A stretch of DNA of 64,000 bases from Verrucomicrobiia bacterium (GCA_022072455.1 JAJVHY010000020.1:248001-312000), one strand, 5' to 3'; positions 23,797 through 35,541 are shown, counted from the first letter of the stretch. The notes: generated from the letters alone by a model not told the origin. Translations and numbers: made by a program.

Positions 23797-26013
23797 TTAC
23801 GAGCGTTCCCCGGACTCGTTCCCGACCGATTTCGTCAACCGACTGGTCGTGTTGGATTCCCCCGAATCCGCCCCGACACTGGCGAGCTTGGCGATTTGTT
23901 GCAGCAAGGCATCCTCTGGATGCGGCTGCGACTTCACCGGCAACACCATCCCCACAGTCGTTCCCCGTCCCAATAAACTATCCACTTCCAGCCGGCCACT
24001 GTGCCGCTCGACAATCTTTTTCACAATCGTCAAGCCCAACCCGACGCCCACATTGCGCGTCGTAAAAAACGGCTCCGTCACGCGCTTCAAATGCTCCAGC
24101 GCAATCCCTTCGCCGGTATCCAAAATCTCAATCTTGACCGCCCCGCCCGCCGGCAAGTCGGTCGCGCCCGGTTCGCCGGTCGCCGCGTCGCTGGTCGTGA
24201 TATTGATCCGTCCGCCCGCCGGCATGGACTGCAACGCGTTCCGCAACAACTGCTCGCAGGCTTGCATCAACCGCAACCGGTCGCCTTCGAGCCGGGCCAG
24301 CTTGTGCCCAAAATTCTTCTTCACCTGCACCACCGGCAATGTCGGCCCCTCCGGCGCTTTTTCGCCCACCCCGATCACGACCGCCAGATGTTTGCGCGCA
24401 AACTCCGCCGTCACATTCTTAATGCAGGTTTCCAGCAACTCCGTCAAGACCACATCCTCATGCACCAGACCCAGCGGATGGGAAAAGAACATCAAATTGT
24501 TCACCAGCACATCCACGCGATTGACCTCATTGGCCACCACGCCGCTGAATTGATCCCGAAATTCCTTCTCGTTGTACATCTCCGGCAACAACTGCGCGAA
24601 ACTCTTGATCGCCGCCAGCGAGTTCTTCAACTCATGCGACAACCGGAACGCCAAGCGCATCATGAACTCTTTGTCCTGCGTCTCCCGCGCCCGCGCCTGT
24701 TCGAGTTTGAACTGCGTCAGATCCTCCAACAACGCCACCGCCACCGCGTGCCCGGTATCTGACCGCACAAACCGCGTCACATGCACCCGCAACGGCCGAT
24801 TCACCCGTGGCAGCATCACTTCCCGCTCCAGCACCCGGTCGCCCGCGCGTAACGCCTCGAAAACCACATCGCCAACCCGACCGGGAATCAAATCCAAGTC
24901 CCCGCCTACCAATGCCCTCGCCGCCGGCAACTCCAAGAGTTGCCGGGCCTGATCGTTGATGGCGAGAATTCGCTCGCCATCATCCACTACCACGACGCCA
25001 CTGTGGACGTTGGCCAACACCTCGCCAAACAACCGCTGGTGCGCGGCCAGCCGTTCGCCCAGCCGGAGGTTCCGCAACGCCTGGGCAAACTGCGTGAGCA
25101 ACTGATAGACAAGCTCCAACTCATCGTTCGCCACCGCCCCGCCGGTAATCTTGCCGCTGAACGTCAAGACCCCGAGCAACTGGTCGTTGTCGAACATCGG
25201 CACTGCCACGTCGGTGCCGAGCAACTCAAATTCCCGCGCGATGCGCGCTTCGGCCGGTGCTTCCGCTCGCCGTAAAATGCGGACTTCCCGGCTCAGCCAG
25301 CCGCCGAGGCCGGCATCCAACGTCAACCGCAGATGTTCAACGAGCGTCGGCGCCAACCCCACGCTGCCGGCCACTGCCAACTGCTGCCCGGCAACCGCCG
25401 TCTGCCCAGCAAACAACCCGTCGTCCAGCTGGCGGGTGAACAGCGCGAGTTTGCCGACGCCCAACAATTCGCGCACGAGCCGGAGAAATTCTCCGACCAA
25501 CTCCCGTTCACTGAGCCGCTGCCCGAACAAGCCCGACAACGTCTTGAGCGCGTCCCGATAACGGTAGGAATCCACCGGGGCCGGCGCGACGGGCAGCGTC
25601 ACGGGGGGGCGGGCGGGTTGTTCCAGTTTGCGTTTCGCATCGCACAGTTCCAAGTAGGTCTGCAAAGTCTGGGTGCTTTGTTCGAGCGGCTCCGTCGTGA
25701 GGAGCACGTGCCATTGCCGGGGAATCAGCAGACTCTGTCGTTGCTGGGGGGTGCTGCGAAAGATGACCGGCACAGTCGGATCGCTGGCTTCCGCCAACGC
25801 TTCAATTGCCCAGCGCGCATTGGCGTCGAGCGCAGGACCGTCCAGGATGACCATATCCGCCAAGCGCAACCACGTCGCAAACAGCGCGTCGAACTTCGCC
25901 CGGAATGGCTCTTGCGGTGGGGCGACCGGAATGAAGCTGACGCGGGCTCCGAGCAAACCCTCCAATTCCCGTTGCGTCTCAGCCGCGTTGGTCAGCAGCA
26001 GCGCGGTCTTCAT
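23797..26013 (-). CDS. soluble GAF/PAS sensor histidine kinase
   Basis: Protein of 738 residues without clear membrane segments. The first 140 residues may be a degenerate receiver (MKTALLLTNAAETQRELEGL, DMVILDGPALDANARW). A GAF domain follows (about 170-330; VAVPMFDNDQLLGVLTFSG), then a PAS-like domain (about 345-460; VVVVDDGERILAINDQARQL), HisKA (LSHELKNSLAAIKSFAQLLP) and HATPase_c (LLRNALQSM, DTGEGIALE, GVGLGLTI, GRGTTVGMVLP). Its start overlaps the stop of the ketoacyl synthase gene (ATGA), and it is followed by the NtrC-type regulator, so the three probably form one operon. The signal is unknown. Confidence 0.92.
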   Translation of the reverse strand: MKTALLLTNAAETQRELEGLLGARVSFIPVAPPQEPFRAKFDALFATWLRLADMVILDGPALDANARWAIEALAEASDPTVPVIFRSTPQQRQSLLIPRQWHVLLTTEPLEQSTQTLQTYLELCDAKRKLEQPARPPVTLPVAPAPVDSYRYRDALKTLSGLFGQRLSERELVGEFLRLVRELLGVGKLALFTRQLDDGLFAGQTAVAGQQLAVAGSVGLAPTLVEHLRLTLDAGLGGWLSREVRILRRAEAPAEARIAREFELLGTDVAVPMFDNDQLLGVLTFSGKITGGAVANDELELVYQLLTQFAQALRNLRLGERLAAHQRLFGEVLANVHSGVVVVDDGERILAINDQARQLLELPAARALVGGDLDLIPGRVGDVVFEALRAGDRVLEREVMLPRVNRPLRVHVTRFVRSDTGHAVAVALLEDLTQFKLEQARARETQDKEFMMRLAFRLSHELKNSLAAIKSFAQLLPEMYNEKEFRDQFSGVVANEVNRVDVLVNNLMFFSHPLGLVHEDVVLTELLETCIKNVTAEFARKHLAVVIGVGEKAPEGPTLPVVQVKKNFGHKLARLEGDRLRLMQACEQLLRNALQSMPAGGRINITTSDAATGEPGATDLPAGGAVKIEILDTGEGIALEHLKRVTEPFFTTRNVGVGLGLTIVKKIVERHSGRLEVDSLLGRGTTVGMVLPVKSQPHPEDALLQQIAKLASVGADSGESNTTSRLTKSVGNESGERS

Positions 26014-27353
26014 GCGTGGCCCCCATTCCCGTTCCCATTCCCATTTCCATTTCCATTTCCGTTACCGTTAATTCGCTGGGAGGACGAGTGCCCGACCACC
26101 CCATTGTGGTAACGCTGAAGGACGATGGCGGTGTTGCGTCCGCCAAAACTGAAGGAATTGCTGGCGGCAATCTCCACATTGTGGCGGCGCGCGACATTGG
26201 GCACGTAATCCAAATCACAATCGGGATCGGGATATTCGTAATTGATCGTCGGCGGCAACAGGTTGTGTTCGATGGATAAACAACAGGCCGCGATTTCTGC
26301 CGACCCACACGCGCCCTGCATGTGGCCGACCGTGGATTTGATGGAACTGACCGGCACATTGTAGGCGTGGTCACCGAAAACTTTTTTCACTACCACCGTT
26401 TCAGCCTTGTCACCGAGCGGGGTCGAGGTCCCGTGGGCGTTCAGATAATCCACCTGGGATGGTCGCACACCGGCTTTGGCCAACGCCATTTGCAGCGCCC
26501 GCGCACCCTGTTCACCGGTCGGATCGGGGTGACACATGTGATGCGCGTCGCAGGTCGCACCCCAGCCGGTCATCTCGGCGTAAATCGGCGCACCGCGCCG
26601 CTTCGCGTGTTCCAGTTCTTCGAGAACCAACATGCACCCGCCTTCACCAATCACAAATCCATCGCGCTTCGCATCGAACGGACGCGACGCCCGTTTCGGT
26701 TCGTCGTTGCGTGAGGTCAGCGCGTAGATGATCCCAAACGAAACCACCACAATTGGATGAATCGGCGCATCCGACCCACCGGCCAACATCACGTCCGCCT
26801 GGCCGCGCTCGATCAAATCCGCCGCGTGGGCAATCGCCGCCGTCGAACAATCGCAGCCGGTGGAAATCGTCAAACACGGTGCCTTCAACCCAAAGTGCAT
26901 CGCCACCAACCCGCCCGTCGCGCCGGTAAACACCGCGATGCCCAAATACGGACTGACCGCATTGACGCCCTTGGCCTTGTAAACATCGTACTCTTGCGCG
27001 CCGAATAACATCCCGGCTTGGGCTGTGCCCATCGCCACGCCGATTCGTTCGAGGTTTTCCTTGGTGAAATCCAACTTGGCGTCTTCGATGGCGAGATACG
27101 ATGAAACCAAGCCGAACTGCGCGAGCCGATCCATCCGCCGCGCCTCTTTCCGGCCGAGCCATTTCTCCGCCTGAAAATCATGAACCTCCGCGGCGACTTT
27201 CCACGGGCAATCCGCCGCTTCCAAAATTGGGGCGCGCGCAGCGACCGAAATCCCGCGGCTGACCCCGGTCCAGAATTCAGACACACCTATCCCGACGGGA
27301 CTGACGACGCCAATTCCGGTGATGACGACACGACGCTTGCTCACAGCTTCCAT
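26010..27353 (-). CDS. fabF: beta-ketoacyl-ACP synthase II-like (FabF) with Asn-Gly repeat tail
   Basis: Condensing enzyme of about 447 residues for fatty-acid or polyketide chain extension. Motifs: RRVVITGIGVVSPVG at the start, catalytic Cys in ISTGCDCSTAAI, His in NAHGTSTPLGDKAE and Lys/His in SIKSTVGHMQGACG. The Cys neighbourhood (TGCDCS) differs from the usual TACA of housekeeping FabF, so a specialised role is possible. The C-terminus carries an Asn-Gly dipeptide repeat ending GGHA, encoded by a hexanucleotide repeat. The ATG at 27,351-27,353 has a good Shine-Dalgarno (GGAG). It is the first gene of an operon with a histidine kinase and an NtrC-type regulator. Confidence 0.9.
   Translation of the reverse strand: MEAVSKRRVVITGIGVVSPVGIGVSEFWTGVSRGISVAARAPILEAADCPWKVAAEVHDFQAEKWLGRKEARRMDRLAQFGLVSSYLAIEDAKLDFTKENLERIGVAMGTAQAGMLFGAQEYDVYKAKGVNAVSPYLGIAVFTGATGGLVAMHFGLKAPCLTISTGCDCSTAAIAHAADLIERGQADVMLAGGSDAPIHPIVVVSFGIIYALTSRNDEPKRASRPFDAKRDGFVIGEGGCMLVLEELEHAKRRGAPIYAEMTGWGATCDAHHMCHPDPTGEQGARALQMALAKAGVRPSQVDYLNAHGTSTPLGDKAETVVVKKVFGDHAYNVPVSSIKSTVGHMQGACGSAEIAACCLSIEHNLLPPTINYEYPDPDCDLDYVPNVARRHNVEIAASNSFSFGGRNTAIVLQRYHNGVVGHSSSQRINGNGNGNGNGNGNGNGGHA
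26022..26069. repeat. hexanucleotide repeat coding the FabF Asn-Gly tail
   Basis: Eight consecutive six-base units on the plus strand, variants of CCCATT and TCCATT, with CCCGTT, TCCGTT and ACCGTT. On the minus strand they encode alternating Asn and Gly. Expansion or loss of a unit would change tail length by two residues without changing frame. Confidence 0.9.
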
Positions 27354-27442
27354 ATAATCTCCGATTCTGGGGCACAACACAGTAGTCGCGTCTGCGATTG
27401 ATACTACCGGCCTCCAGAACTGGGTTCCCCACTACGGCGCGG

Positions 27443-27470
27443 AGTATACGGAAAAGCCCGTGCGAGTAAA
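27443..27470 (-). promoter_or_regulatory. putative sigma-70-type promoter of the fabF-kinase-ntrC operon
   Basis: The minus strand reads TTTACT (27,465-27,470), a 16-base spacer and TATACT (27,443-27,448). The predicted start is near 27,436, giving a leader of about 83 bases before the fabF ATG. Confidence 0.45.
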
Positions 27471-27502
27471 GCACTTAGTTACCGGCGCACAAAAATGTAC
27501 AC

Positions 27503-29620
27503 CTACGTCGCCACCGGCAAGTTGACTTGGAAGGTTGTCCCCTTGCCTTCAACGCTGGACACCGTGATGATGCCGCCGTGGTCGCGCGCGATTTTCTGCG
27601 AGATTGAAAGCCCCAATCCGGTCCCCTCTTTTTTCGTCGTGAAGAACGGATCAAAAATCCGGTTCCGCAACAACGGTGGAATTCCCGGTCCATTGTCCGC
27701 CACCTCGATGACCACATACCGGTCCGCGCCATTGCCGGCCTGCTCCACCGACTCCAACATCTTCACCCCTGTCGCCACGCGAATCTTTCCTTGCTCCGGC
27801 AACGCATCGGCCGCATTGCTCAGCAGATTGACGAGCACCTGCAAAATCTGTTGCCGGTCCACCCGCAACAATGGCTCCTCGTGAAACTCCCGGCTCAGCT
27901 CGATCCGCTTGCTCTTCAACCGGGCCTGCACCAACAACACCGCCTCCTCCACCAAATCGGTGGCCTTGTGTTCCGCGATTGTCACCTGCGCCGGCCGCGC
28001 GAACGCCAACATGCTTTCCACCACCTTCGTGATCCGGTCCACATCCTTCAACACCAACTTGCTGAATTCCTGCTTGAACTCCGGGTCGTCAATCTGATCC
28101 GGCAACAACTGCGCGAACGTCCGAATCGATGCCAACGGATTCCGAATCTCGTGCGCCACCCCGGCCGCAATCGTGCCGAGTTCGATCAGCTTGTTCTTCC
28201 GGAAAATCTGCTCCTCCATTCGCCGGTACTTCACCGCCAAGCCGACCTCTGTCGCCAACGTCTCCAACACTTTCAAATCGCTCACAAAAAACATCTCATT
28301 GTTGGCCTTCGGCCCCAAGCACACGATCCCGACCAGTTGACTATCCACGTTCATCGGCACACACACCGCCGCCTGCAACCGGTCCAACTCCGTTGCCAAC
28401 GCGCCCATGATTTCCGCTGGTTCCGTGCGCTGCACCTCATCGCGCACCAACAAATCCTTCCGCTCCTGCAACCACCGCACGATGGCCGAATCATCGCGCA
28501 GGCTCAGACCTTCTGTCGTCTCCTCCCCCGGCAACCCGCTCTCCGCCTGCAGTCGGAACTGCCCCGACAACGAATCCTGCATCAGAATCAGCACCCGCGA
28601 CAACTGCATCTGCGAATGCACCGTCATCGCCGCCCGCTGGTACAACTCATCCAGATTCGCCAAATGACTGATCTCCTGCACCAACCCCGCCAAAGCATCC
28701 TGATAGCCATAGCGTTTTCCAAACATCCGCTCCTGCATCAACCGCTCCATCCGCGGCAAGAACCGCGGCAACGTCGCCGCGAGAACCATCGCGATAACCA
28801 TTGATAACAGCACCGTAAACAGCGCCTGATTTGGTGCGAGAAAATTCGGTGAAACCACGCCGGCAATCCCGACAAATAACAGACAGAGTGCCGCCACCAC
28901 TAAGACTGTCACCACATACATTAATACGCGCGCGATAACGACATTGAAATCAGCCACGCGCGCCTTCGAGAGCGCGTACGCCAGAAACACCAAGTTGATT
29001 GGAAAGAAATAGAACCCGAAGGGTTGCACATTGACGTCGTACTCCAACGGCAACACCAACCAACTTGTCGTCAGAAAACCCACGACCCACGCCACGATAA
29101 AGTACACGAGCTGCGTGCGTTTATATCCCGGATTACGCCATGCCTCGATCCCCAATATCACCGCTGCCAGCACCTGCCAGAACACCAAATGGATACTCAG
29201 CAACGGATACCAGAACCGGTCATATTTGACGTAGTGGTTCAAGTACGCCGTTGTTCGCAGTCCTTCAATCAGTTGGTTCGCAAACAACAATCCGATAAAG
29301 ACCGCAGTCATGAGATAGCCAAAAACAATCAACACAGCATACTGCCGGGTTTTCTGAATCAGCGAACACAGGCCGTGAAAGAAAAACGGGAGGTACAAAA
29401 TCCCGGTCGCCAACGTGAACTTTGCCCACGCCAGCGCTGTGTCTTCTGGCATCTCACGAAAGTACTGTGCGAACCCCACCAGCCAGAGCGTCAGAATTGT
29501 CCACGCCACGCCAACCAGGGGCCCGACAAGTTGGTGGCGGTTTTTCCAGAAGACAATCGCGGCGCATGCCAGACAAACCGCCGCATTGAGCAGGACGAGG
29601 TAGAAATAGTACGTCGTCAC
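27503..29620 (-). CDS. membrane-bound GAF sensor histidine kinase (PrsK-like architecture)
   Basis: Protein of 705 residues. The first 270 residues hold about eight hydrophobic segments (YYFYLVLLNAAVCLACAAIV, PLVGVAWTILTLWLVGF, VLIVFGYLMTAVFIGLLFA and others), like the 7TM-type sensor region of some kinases. A GAF domain follows (about 320-470; AAVCVPMNVDSQLVGIVCLG), then HisKA (IAAGVAHEIRNPLASIRTFA) and HATPase_c (LLSNAADALPE, DNGPGIPP, GTGLGLSI, GKGTTFQVNLP). It resembles PrsK of exosortase clusters in layout, but no exosortase is nearby. The start is GTG at 29,618-29,620, directly after the TAG of the methyltransferase gene. The ligand is unknown. Confidence 0.93.
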   Translation of the reverse strand: MTTYYFYLVLLNAAVCLACAAIVFWKNRHQLVGPLVGVAWTILTLWLVGFAQYFREMPEDTALAWAKFTLATGILYLPFFFHGLCSLIQKTRQYAVLIVFGYLMTAVFIGLLFANQLIEGLRTTAYLNHYVKYDRFWYPLLSIHLVFWQVLAAVILGIEAWRNPGYKRTQLVYFIVAWVVGFLTTSWLVLPLEYDVNVQPFGFYFFPINLVFLAYALSKARVADFNVVIARVLMYVVTVLVVAALCLLFVGIAGVVSPNFLAPNQALFTVLLSMVIAMVLAATLPRFLPRMERLMQERMFGKRYGYQDALAGLVQEISHLANLDELYQRAAMTVHSQMQLSRVLILMQDSLSGQFRLQAESGLPGEETTEGLSLRDDSAIVRWLQERKDLLVRDEVQRTEPAEIMGALATELDRLQAAVCVPMNVDSQLVGIVCLGPKANNEMFFVSDLKVLETLATEVGLAVKYRRMEEQIFRKNKLIELGTIAAGVAHEIRNPLASIRTFAQLLPDQIDDPEFKQEFSKLVLKDVDRITKVVESMLAFARPAQVTIAEHKATDLVEEAVLLVQARLKSKRIELSREFHEEPLLRVDRQQILQVLVNLLSNAADALPEQGKIRVATGVKMLESVEQAGNGADRYVVIEVADNGPGIPPLLRNRIFDPFFTTKKEGTGLGLSISQKIARDHGGIITVSSVEGKGTTFQVNLPVAT

Positions 29621-30181
29621 CTAACGCATACCGATCCGTGGAATGAAAGCCGGCACTGCTTGTTGATACGCCACGTATCGTTCCCCAAATTTTTTCACCA
29701 TTTCCCGCTCCTCGGTATGCCACCGCAACAACAACAGCGGAATGTACCCGCACACCGCCACCACCCCGGTCACCAATGCGCCTGCCACACACGGAATCGC
29801 CACCACTTCCAACATGATCGCCGTGTACGCCGGATGCCGCAGCCGGGCATAGACTCCTTCCGTCACCAATGCGTGCTCCGGCCGAATCTCTAAATGCAAA
29901 CTCCAAAACCGGCCCAGCGACCGGATCGCGGTCAACCGCAAGATCATCGCTGCACAAACCACAATCACCCCAGCCGCCGTAACTGGCCACGGCCAGGTCC
30001 GCCGCACCAGAAAATGTTCCACCCCACTCCCCACGAGGATCAGCAAATACAACCCATGCAAGCCCCACATCACCCACAAAATCTTCCGCTCGCCGCGGAC
30101 GGCCGTGCGACTGAAACGTTGCTCGAAGAGCCGCTCCAGAAAAACCACCGCCAAAAATAAAACCAAAACCCAATCGGCCAT
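29621..30181 (-). CDS. isoprenylcysteine carboxyl methyltransferase-like membrane protein
   Basis: Integral membrane methyltransferase of the ICMT/PEMT type, 186 residues with about five hydrophobic segments. The SAM-binding C-terminal signature is present: VTEGVYARLRHPAYTA, then RWHTEEREMVKKFGERYVAY. Bacterial members methylate small or lipid substrates that are mostly unknown. The ATG at 30,179-30,181 (MADWVLVLFLAVV) is preferred. A promoter match ends about 10 bases before the ATG, so the leader is very short. It is followed without gap by the membrane histidine kinase and is probably co-transcribed with it. Confidence 0.85.
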   Translation of the reverse strand: MADWVLVLFLAVVFLERLFEQRFSRTAVRGERKILWVMWGLHGLYLLILVGSGVEHFLVRRTWPWPVTAAGVIVVCAAMILRLTAIRSLGRFWSLHLEIRPEHALVTEGVYARLRHPAYTAIMLEVVAIPCVAGALVTGVVAVCGYIPLLLLRWHTEEREMVKKFGERYVAYQQAVPAFIPRIGMR

Positions 30182-30190
30182 CACGCGGCG

Positions 30191-30219
30191 AGTATAAATA
30201 CTGGCCTTTCCCAATTCAA
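30191..30219 (-). promoter_or_regulatory. putative sigma-70-type promoter of the methyltransferase-kinase operon
   Basis: The minus strand reads TTGAAT (30,214-30,219), a 17-base spacer and TATACT (30,191-30,196). The predicted transcription start near 30,184 is only a few bases before the ATG at 30,181. Confidence 0.5.
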
Positions 30220-30239
30220 AACATTAAATTCCCCCCACT

Positions 30240-31064
30240 TTGAATCCAGCGACTTCTCTCCCCGGCAAGGTCGTGGTGATCACCGGGGCCAGCAGCGGCA
30301 TCGGCCTCGGAATCGCCCAAGCCTTCGCCCGCGCCGGCGCCCGACTCGTGCTCGCAGCCCGGGATCCGGCTCGTTTACAGCAGGCCGCCGCGAGCCTCGG
30401 CGTACCGGCGCTGACCGTGCCGACTGATATCACTCACCGCACCGAAGTGGACCATCTCGTCGCGGAAGCCATCCGCGAGTACGGGCACGTGGACATACTC
30501 ATCAACAATGCCGGCACCGGCCTTATCGCGCCATTCGAAAAGATTGACCTGAAGGACGCCCAAGCCCTGATGGAAACAAATTTTTTTGGCCCATTGAATT
30601 GCATCCAAGCAATTCTGCCCCACCTGATCCACCAACGCGCCGGGCACATCATCAACATCGCCTCCGTTGCCGGCCTGCGCGGCATTCCCAACAGTTCGCT
30701 CTACAGTGCATCCAAGGCCGCGTTGGTCGCGCTAGCCGACGCCTTACGCGTCGAAGTCCATCGCGCTGGCATCCAAGTCACCACCGTCTGCCCCGGCCGC
30801 GTCAAACTCGACCAGACCCGGTTCTTCGAGACCGCCAAGAAATACGGCTCCATCGAGCTCCTCCACTCCCCCGAAACGCTCACCGTTTCCGAAGTCGCCA
30901 ACGCCGTTCTCGCTGCCGCCGTGCGCCGGCCCCGCCTCGTCGTGTTACCAAGACACGCCCGCCTGTTGCACTTTTTCAACCGGTTTGCCCCGCGTCTGGT
31001 GGACCGGCTGTTGGCCAAACGAATGCCACATCTCACCGCGTCGTCGCCATGCGAATCGCGTTGA
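30240..31064 (+). CDS. short-chain dehydrogenase/reductase
   Basis: Classical SDR of 274 residues: cofactor motif TGASSGIG near residue 15, NNAG in ILINNAGTG, catalytic Ser in NIASVAGL and YSASK (Tyr/Lys) near residue 160. The C-terminal 50 residues (RPRLVVLPRHARLLHFFNRF) resemble the membrane-associating tail of DltE/retinol-dehydrogenase-like SDRs. The only available start is TTG at 30,240. The end overlaps the next epimerase by 16 bases. The substrate is unknown. Confidence 0.9.
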   Translation: MNPATSLPGKVVVITGASSGIGLGIAQAFARAGARLVLAARDPARLQQAAASLGVPALTVPTDITHRTEVDHLVAEAIREYGHVDILINNAGTGLIAPFEKIDLKDAQALMETNFFGPLNCIQAILPHLIHQRAGHIINIASVAGLRGIPNSSLYSASKAALVALADALRVEVHRAGIQVTTVCPGRVKLDQTRFFETAKKYGSIELLHSPETLTVSEVANAVLAAAVRRPRLVVLPRHARLLHFFNRFAPRLVDRLLAKRMPHLTASSPCESR

Positions 31065-32029
31065 CCGGTGCGACCGGTTTCATCGGTTCGCACATTGCCG
31101 AGTCTCTCACCCGGCAAGGCCACATCGTCACCGCCTTGGTACGCACTGGCAGCCGTACGGATTTCCTCAAGTCACTCGGCGTGGCGATCAAACCAGCGGA
31201 ATTGCACGACCGCAACGGGCTTGTCAGGGCGTTGCACGATCACGATGCCATCATCCACGCCGCCGCCAAGGTGGACACCTACGGTTTCTGGCGCGATTTC
31301 GAGAGAACCACCGTCGCCGGGACGCGCAACGTCGTCCAAGCCGCGACCGATGCCGGTGTTCGTCGGTTCGTCCACATCAGCAGCGTGGGCGTGTACGGCT
31401 GGCCGCGCGCCGACGGCACGCCATTCGTCGAAACCGATCCCTACGGCACACCGTACCGGTGGAACTACTACTCGCGGTCGAAAATCGCCGCTGAAAAAAC
31501 GGTCCAAACCGCCACCATCGAAACGACCATCCTCCGGCTGACCTGGGTTTTTGGCCCGCGCGACCCAACCACACTCGGTCGACTCGTGCGGGCACTGCGC
31601 GAACGCCGGGTGCGTTGGATCGGCACAGCGGACAATGTGCTGGACTTGGTGTACGCGAGCGACATGGCCGATGCCGTTGTCCTCGCCTCGACGAACCCGA
31701 AAGCCGCCGGCCAAATTTACAATGTGTCCGCACGCGAGTCGTCCGCAACTCAACGGGAATATGTCACCGCGATTTGCGAGCAACTGAATCTGCCATTGCC
31801 AAAGAAAACACTGTCCCCGCGGTTTGCGGCAGGCTTGGGATTTCTGAGTGAATGCATCGCCCACGCCACCGCTTACCGGGTGCGTCCGCCGTTGACTCGG
31901 CATACATTCATGTTGTTCGGTGGACAACGCCGGTATTCCACCGACAAAATCCGCGCCGACCTCGGCTGGACGCCCCGCGTCGATTTTGCCACCGGCATCC
32001 GGCAAACCCTGACTTGTCAGCCAGCCTGA
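31049..32029 (+). CDS. NAD-dependent epimerase/3-beta-HSD-like extended SDR
   Basis: Extended SDR of 326 residues: TGATGFIGSH at residues 6-15, HAAAKVDTYG, ISSVGVYG and YYSRSKIAAEK (Tyr/Lys). The YxxxK neighbourhood and VFGPRDPTTLGRLVRAL resemble 3-beta-hydroxysteroid dehydrogenase-like or dihydroflavonol reductase-like enzymes such as HpnA. ATG at 31,049 is natural (MRIALTGATG). The frame is open for 150 codons upstream, but that part is out of frame with the overlapping SDR and does not look coding. Partnered with the preceding SDR; the two may act in one lipid or terpenoid pathway (inference). Confidence 0.9.
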   Translation: MRIALTGATGFIGSHIAESLTRQGHIVTALVRTGSRTDFLKSLGVAIKPAELHDRNGLVRALHDHDAIIHAAAKVDTYGFWRDFERTTVAGTRNVVQAATDAGVRRFVHISSVGVYGWPRADGTPFVETDPYGTPYRWNYYSRSKIAAEKTVQTATIETTILRLTWVFGPRDPTTLGRLVRALRERRVRWIGTADNVLDLVYASDMADAVVLASTNPKAAGQIYNVSARESSATQREYVTAICEQLNLPLPKKTLSPRFAAGLGFLSECIAHATAYRVRPPLTRHTFMLFGGQRRYSTDKIRADLGWTPRVDFATGIRQTLTCQPA

Positions 32030-32053
32030 GAACCGGCATCATTCCCGCGCGGC

Positions 32054-34744
<2,691 letters not shown>

Positions 34745-34768
34745 CCGGGGGCAGTTCATCGCGTCCGT

Positions 34769-34816
34769 CTGTAGCCGAAGCGTGAGCTTCGGCCGAGGCT
34801 TACGCCTCGGCTACAG
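34769..34816. repeat. GTAG-type palindromic element (two back-to-back hairpins)
   Basis: The outer arms CTGTAGCCGA (34,769-34,778) and TCGGCTACAG (34,807-34,816) are reverse complements. Inside are two hairpins: GCCGAAGC-GTGA-GCTTCGGC and CCGAGGC-TTAC-GCCTCGG. It lies between the HNH and isochorismatase genes. Same CTGTAGC/GCTACAG ends as the element at 18,752-18,822. Confidence 0.75.
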
Positions 34817-34898
34817 GAGAACCGGCTCACACTTTGAACGGCATCCCCATGCGCATTCCCGACTTCCATCGTTTATCCGGTGGCGCTAGACTACCACC

Positions 34899-35435
34899 AT
34901 GAGCGACTGGCGACTTACCCCACAAAATACCGGCATCATCGTGATTGACATGCAGGAGAAACTGATGGCCGCGATGCCGCGGCGGGCGGAGACGATTGCC
35001 GGCGTGCAGAAGTTGCTCGGCGCAGCCAAAGTCCTGCAACTGCCGGTGGTGATGACGGCGCAGTATGTCAAAGGCCTCGGGCCGGTTTGTGCCGAAGTGA
35101 CCGGTGCACCGGTCATTGAGAAATTATCGTTCTCCTGCTGCGGGTCCGACGACTTCCGGCACGCCGTGAAGAATCTCGGCCGGCAACGGCTCATCGTTTG
35201 CGGCGTCGAAGCGCATGTCTGCGTGCAGCAGACGGTGATTGATTTGCTGAAAGATTTTTTTGTCTACGTCGCCGCCGACGCGATTTGTTCGCGCAAGGAA
35301 TTGGACGCGACGGTGGCCATCGAACGGATGCGCGATTGCGGCGCGGTGATCACGACGGTGGAGAGCGCGGTGTTTGAAATGCTCCGAGAAGCCGGCACGG
35401 CGGATTTCAAAGCCTGCCTGCCGCTGTTCAAGTAA
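34899..35435 (+). CDS. isochorismatase-family cysteine hydrolase
   Basis: Protein of 178 residues with the catalytic Asp in IIVIDMQE (Asp17), a Lys in VIEKLSFSC, and the nucleophile Cys in GVEAHVCVQQT. Family members include isochorismatase, nicotinamidase and YcaC-like hydrolases; the VEAHVC form and length fit the YcaC/eukaryotic ISOC1-like branch, with unknown substrate. The ATG at 34,899 follows a palindromic element by 80 bases. A second palindromic element lies directly downstream of the stop. Confidence 0.88.
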   Translation: MSDWRLTPQNTGIIVIDMQEKLMAAMPRRAETIAGVQKLLGAAKVLQLPVVMTAQYVKGLGPVCAEVTGAPVIEKLSFSCCGSDDFRHAVKNLGRQRLIVCGVEAHVCVQQTVIDLLKDFFVYVAADAICSRKELDATVAIERMRDCGAVITTVESAVFEMLREAGTADFKACLPLFK

Positions 35436-35443
35436 CCGCCGGC

Positions 35444-35541
35444 CGTAGCCGCACCGTTGCCGAGGACGGCGTTTCGTCCGACTCGGCTTACGGGTGCGTT
35501 CGCTTCACGGGCAACTGCGCAGGCTAAAGCCTGCGGCTACA
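35444..35541. repeat. GTAG-type palindromic element downstream of the isochorismatase gene
   Basis: The outer arms GTAGCCGCA (35,445-35,453) and TGCGGCTAC (35,532-35,540) are reverse complements. Inside is GCAGGC-TAAA-GCCTGC (35,519-35,534), and GGACG/CGTCC form another hairpin. ACGGGTGCGTT (35,490-35,500) is shared with the element at 3312-3384. It lies between convergent genes and may terminate both. Confidence 0.65.

Noticed and set aside
26022-26069. Phase-variation repeat
   Set aside because: Units are six bases, so copy change cannot switch the gene on or off; only tail length would change.
27791-28804. Plus-strand open frame of 337 codons opposite the membrane kinase
   Set aside because: Translation is a His/Arg/Gln-rich low-complexity shadow of the kinase codons.
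22177-29620. PrsK/PrsR exosortase-type regulatory system
   Set aside because: Kinase and regulator architectures fit loosely, but no exosortase, PEP-CTERM protein or EPS gene set is present in the window.
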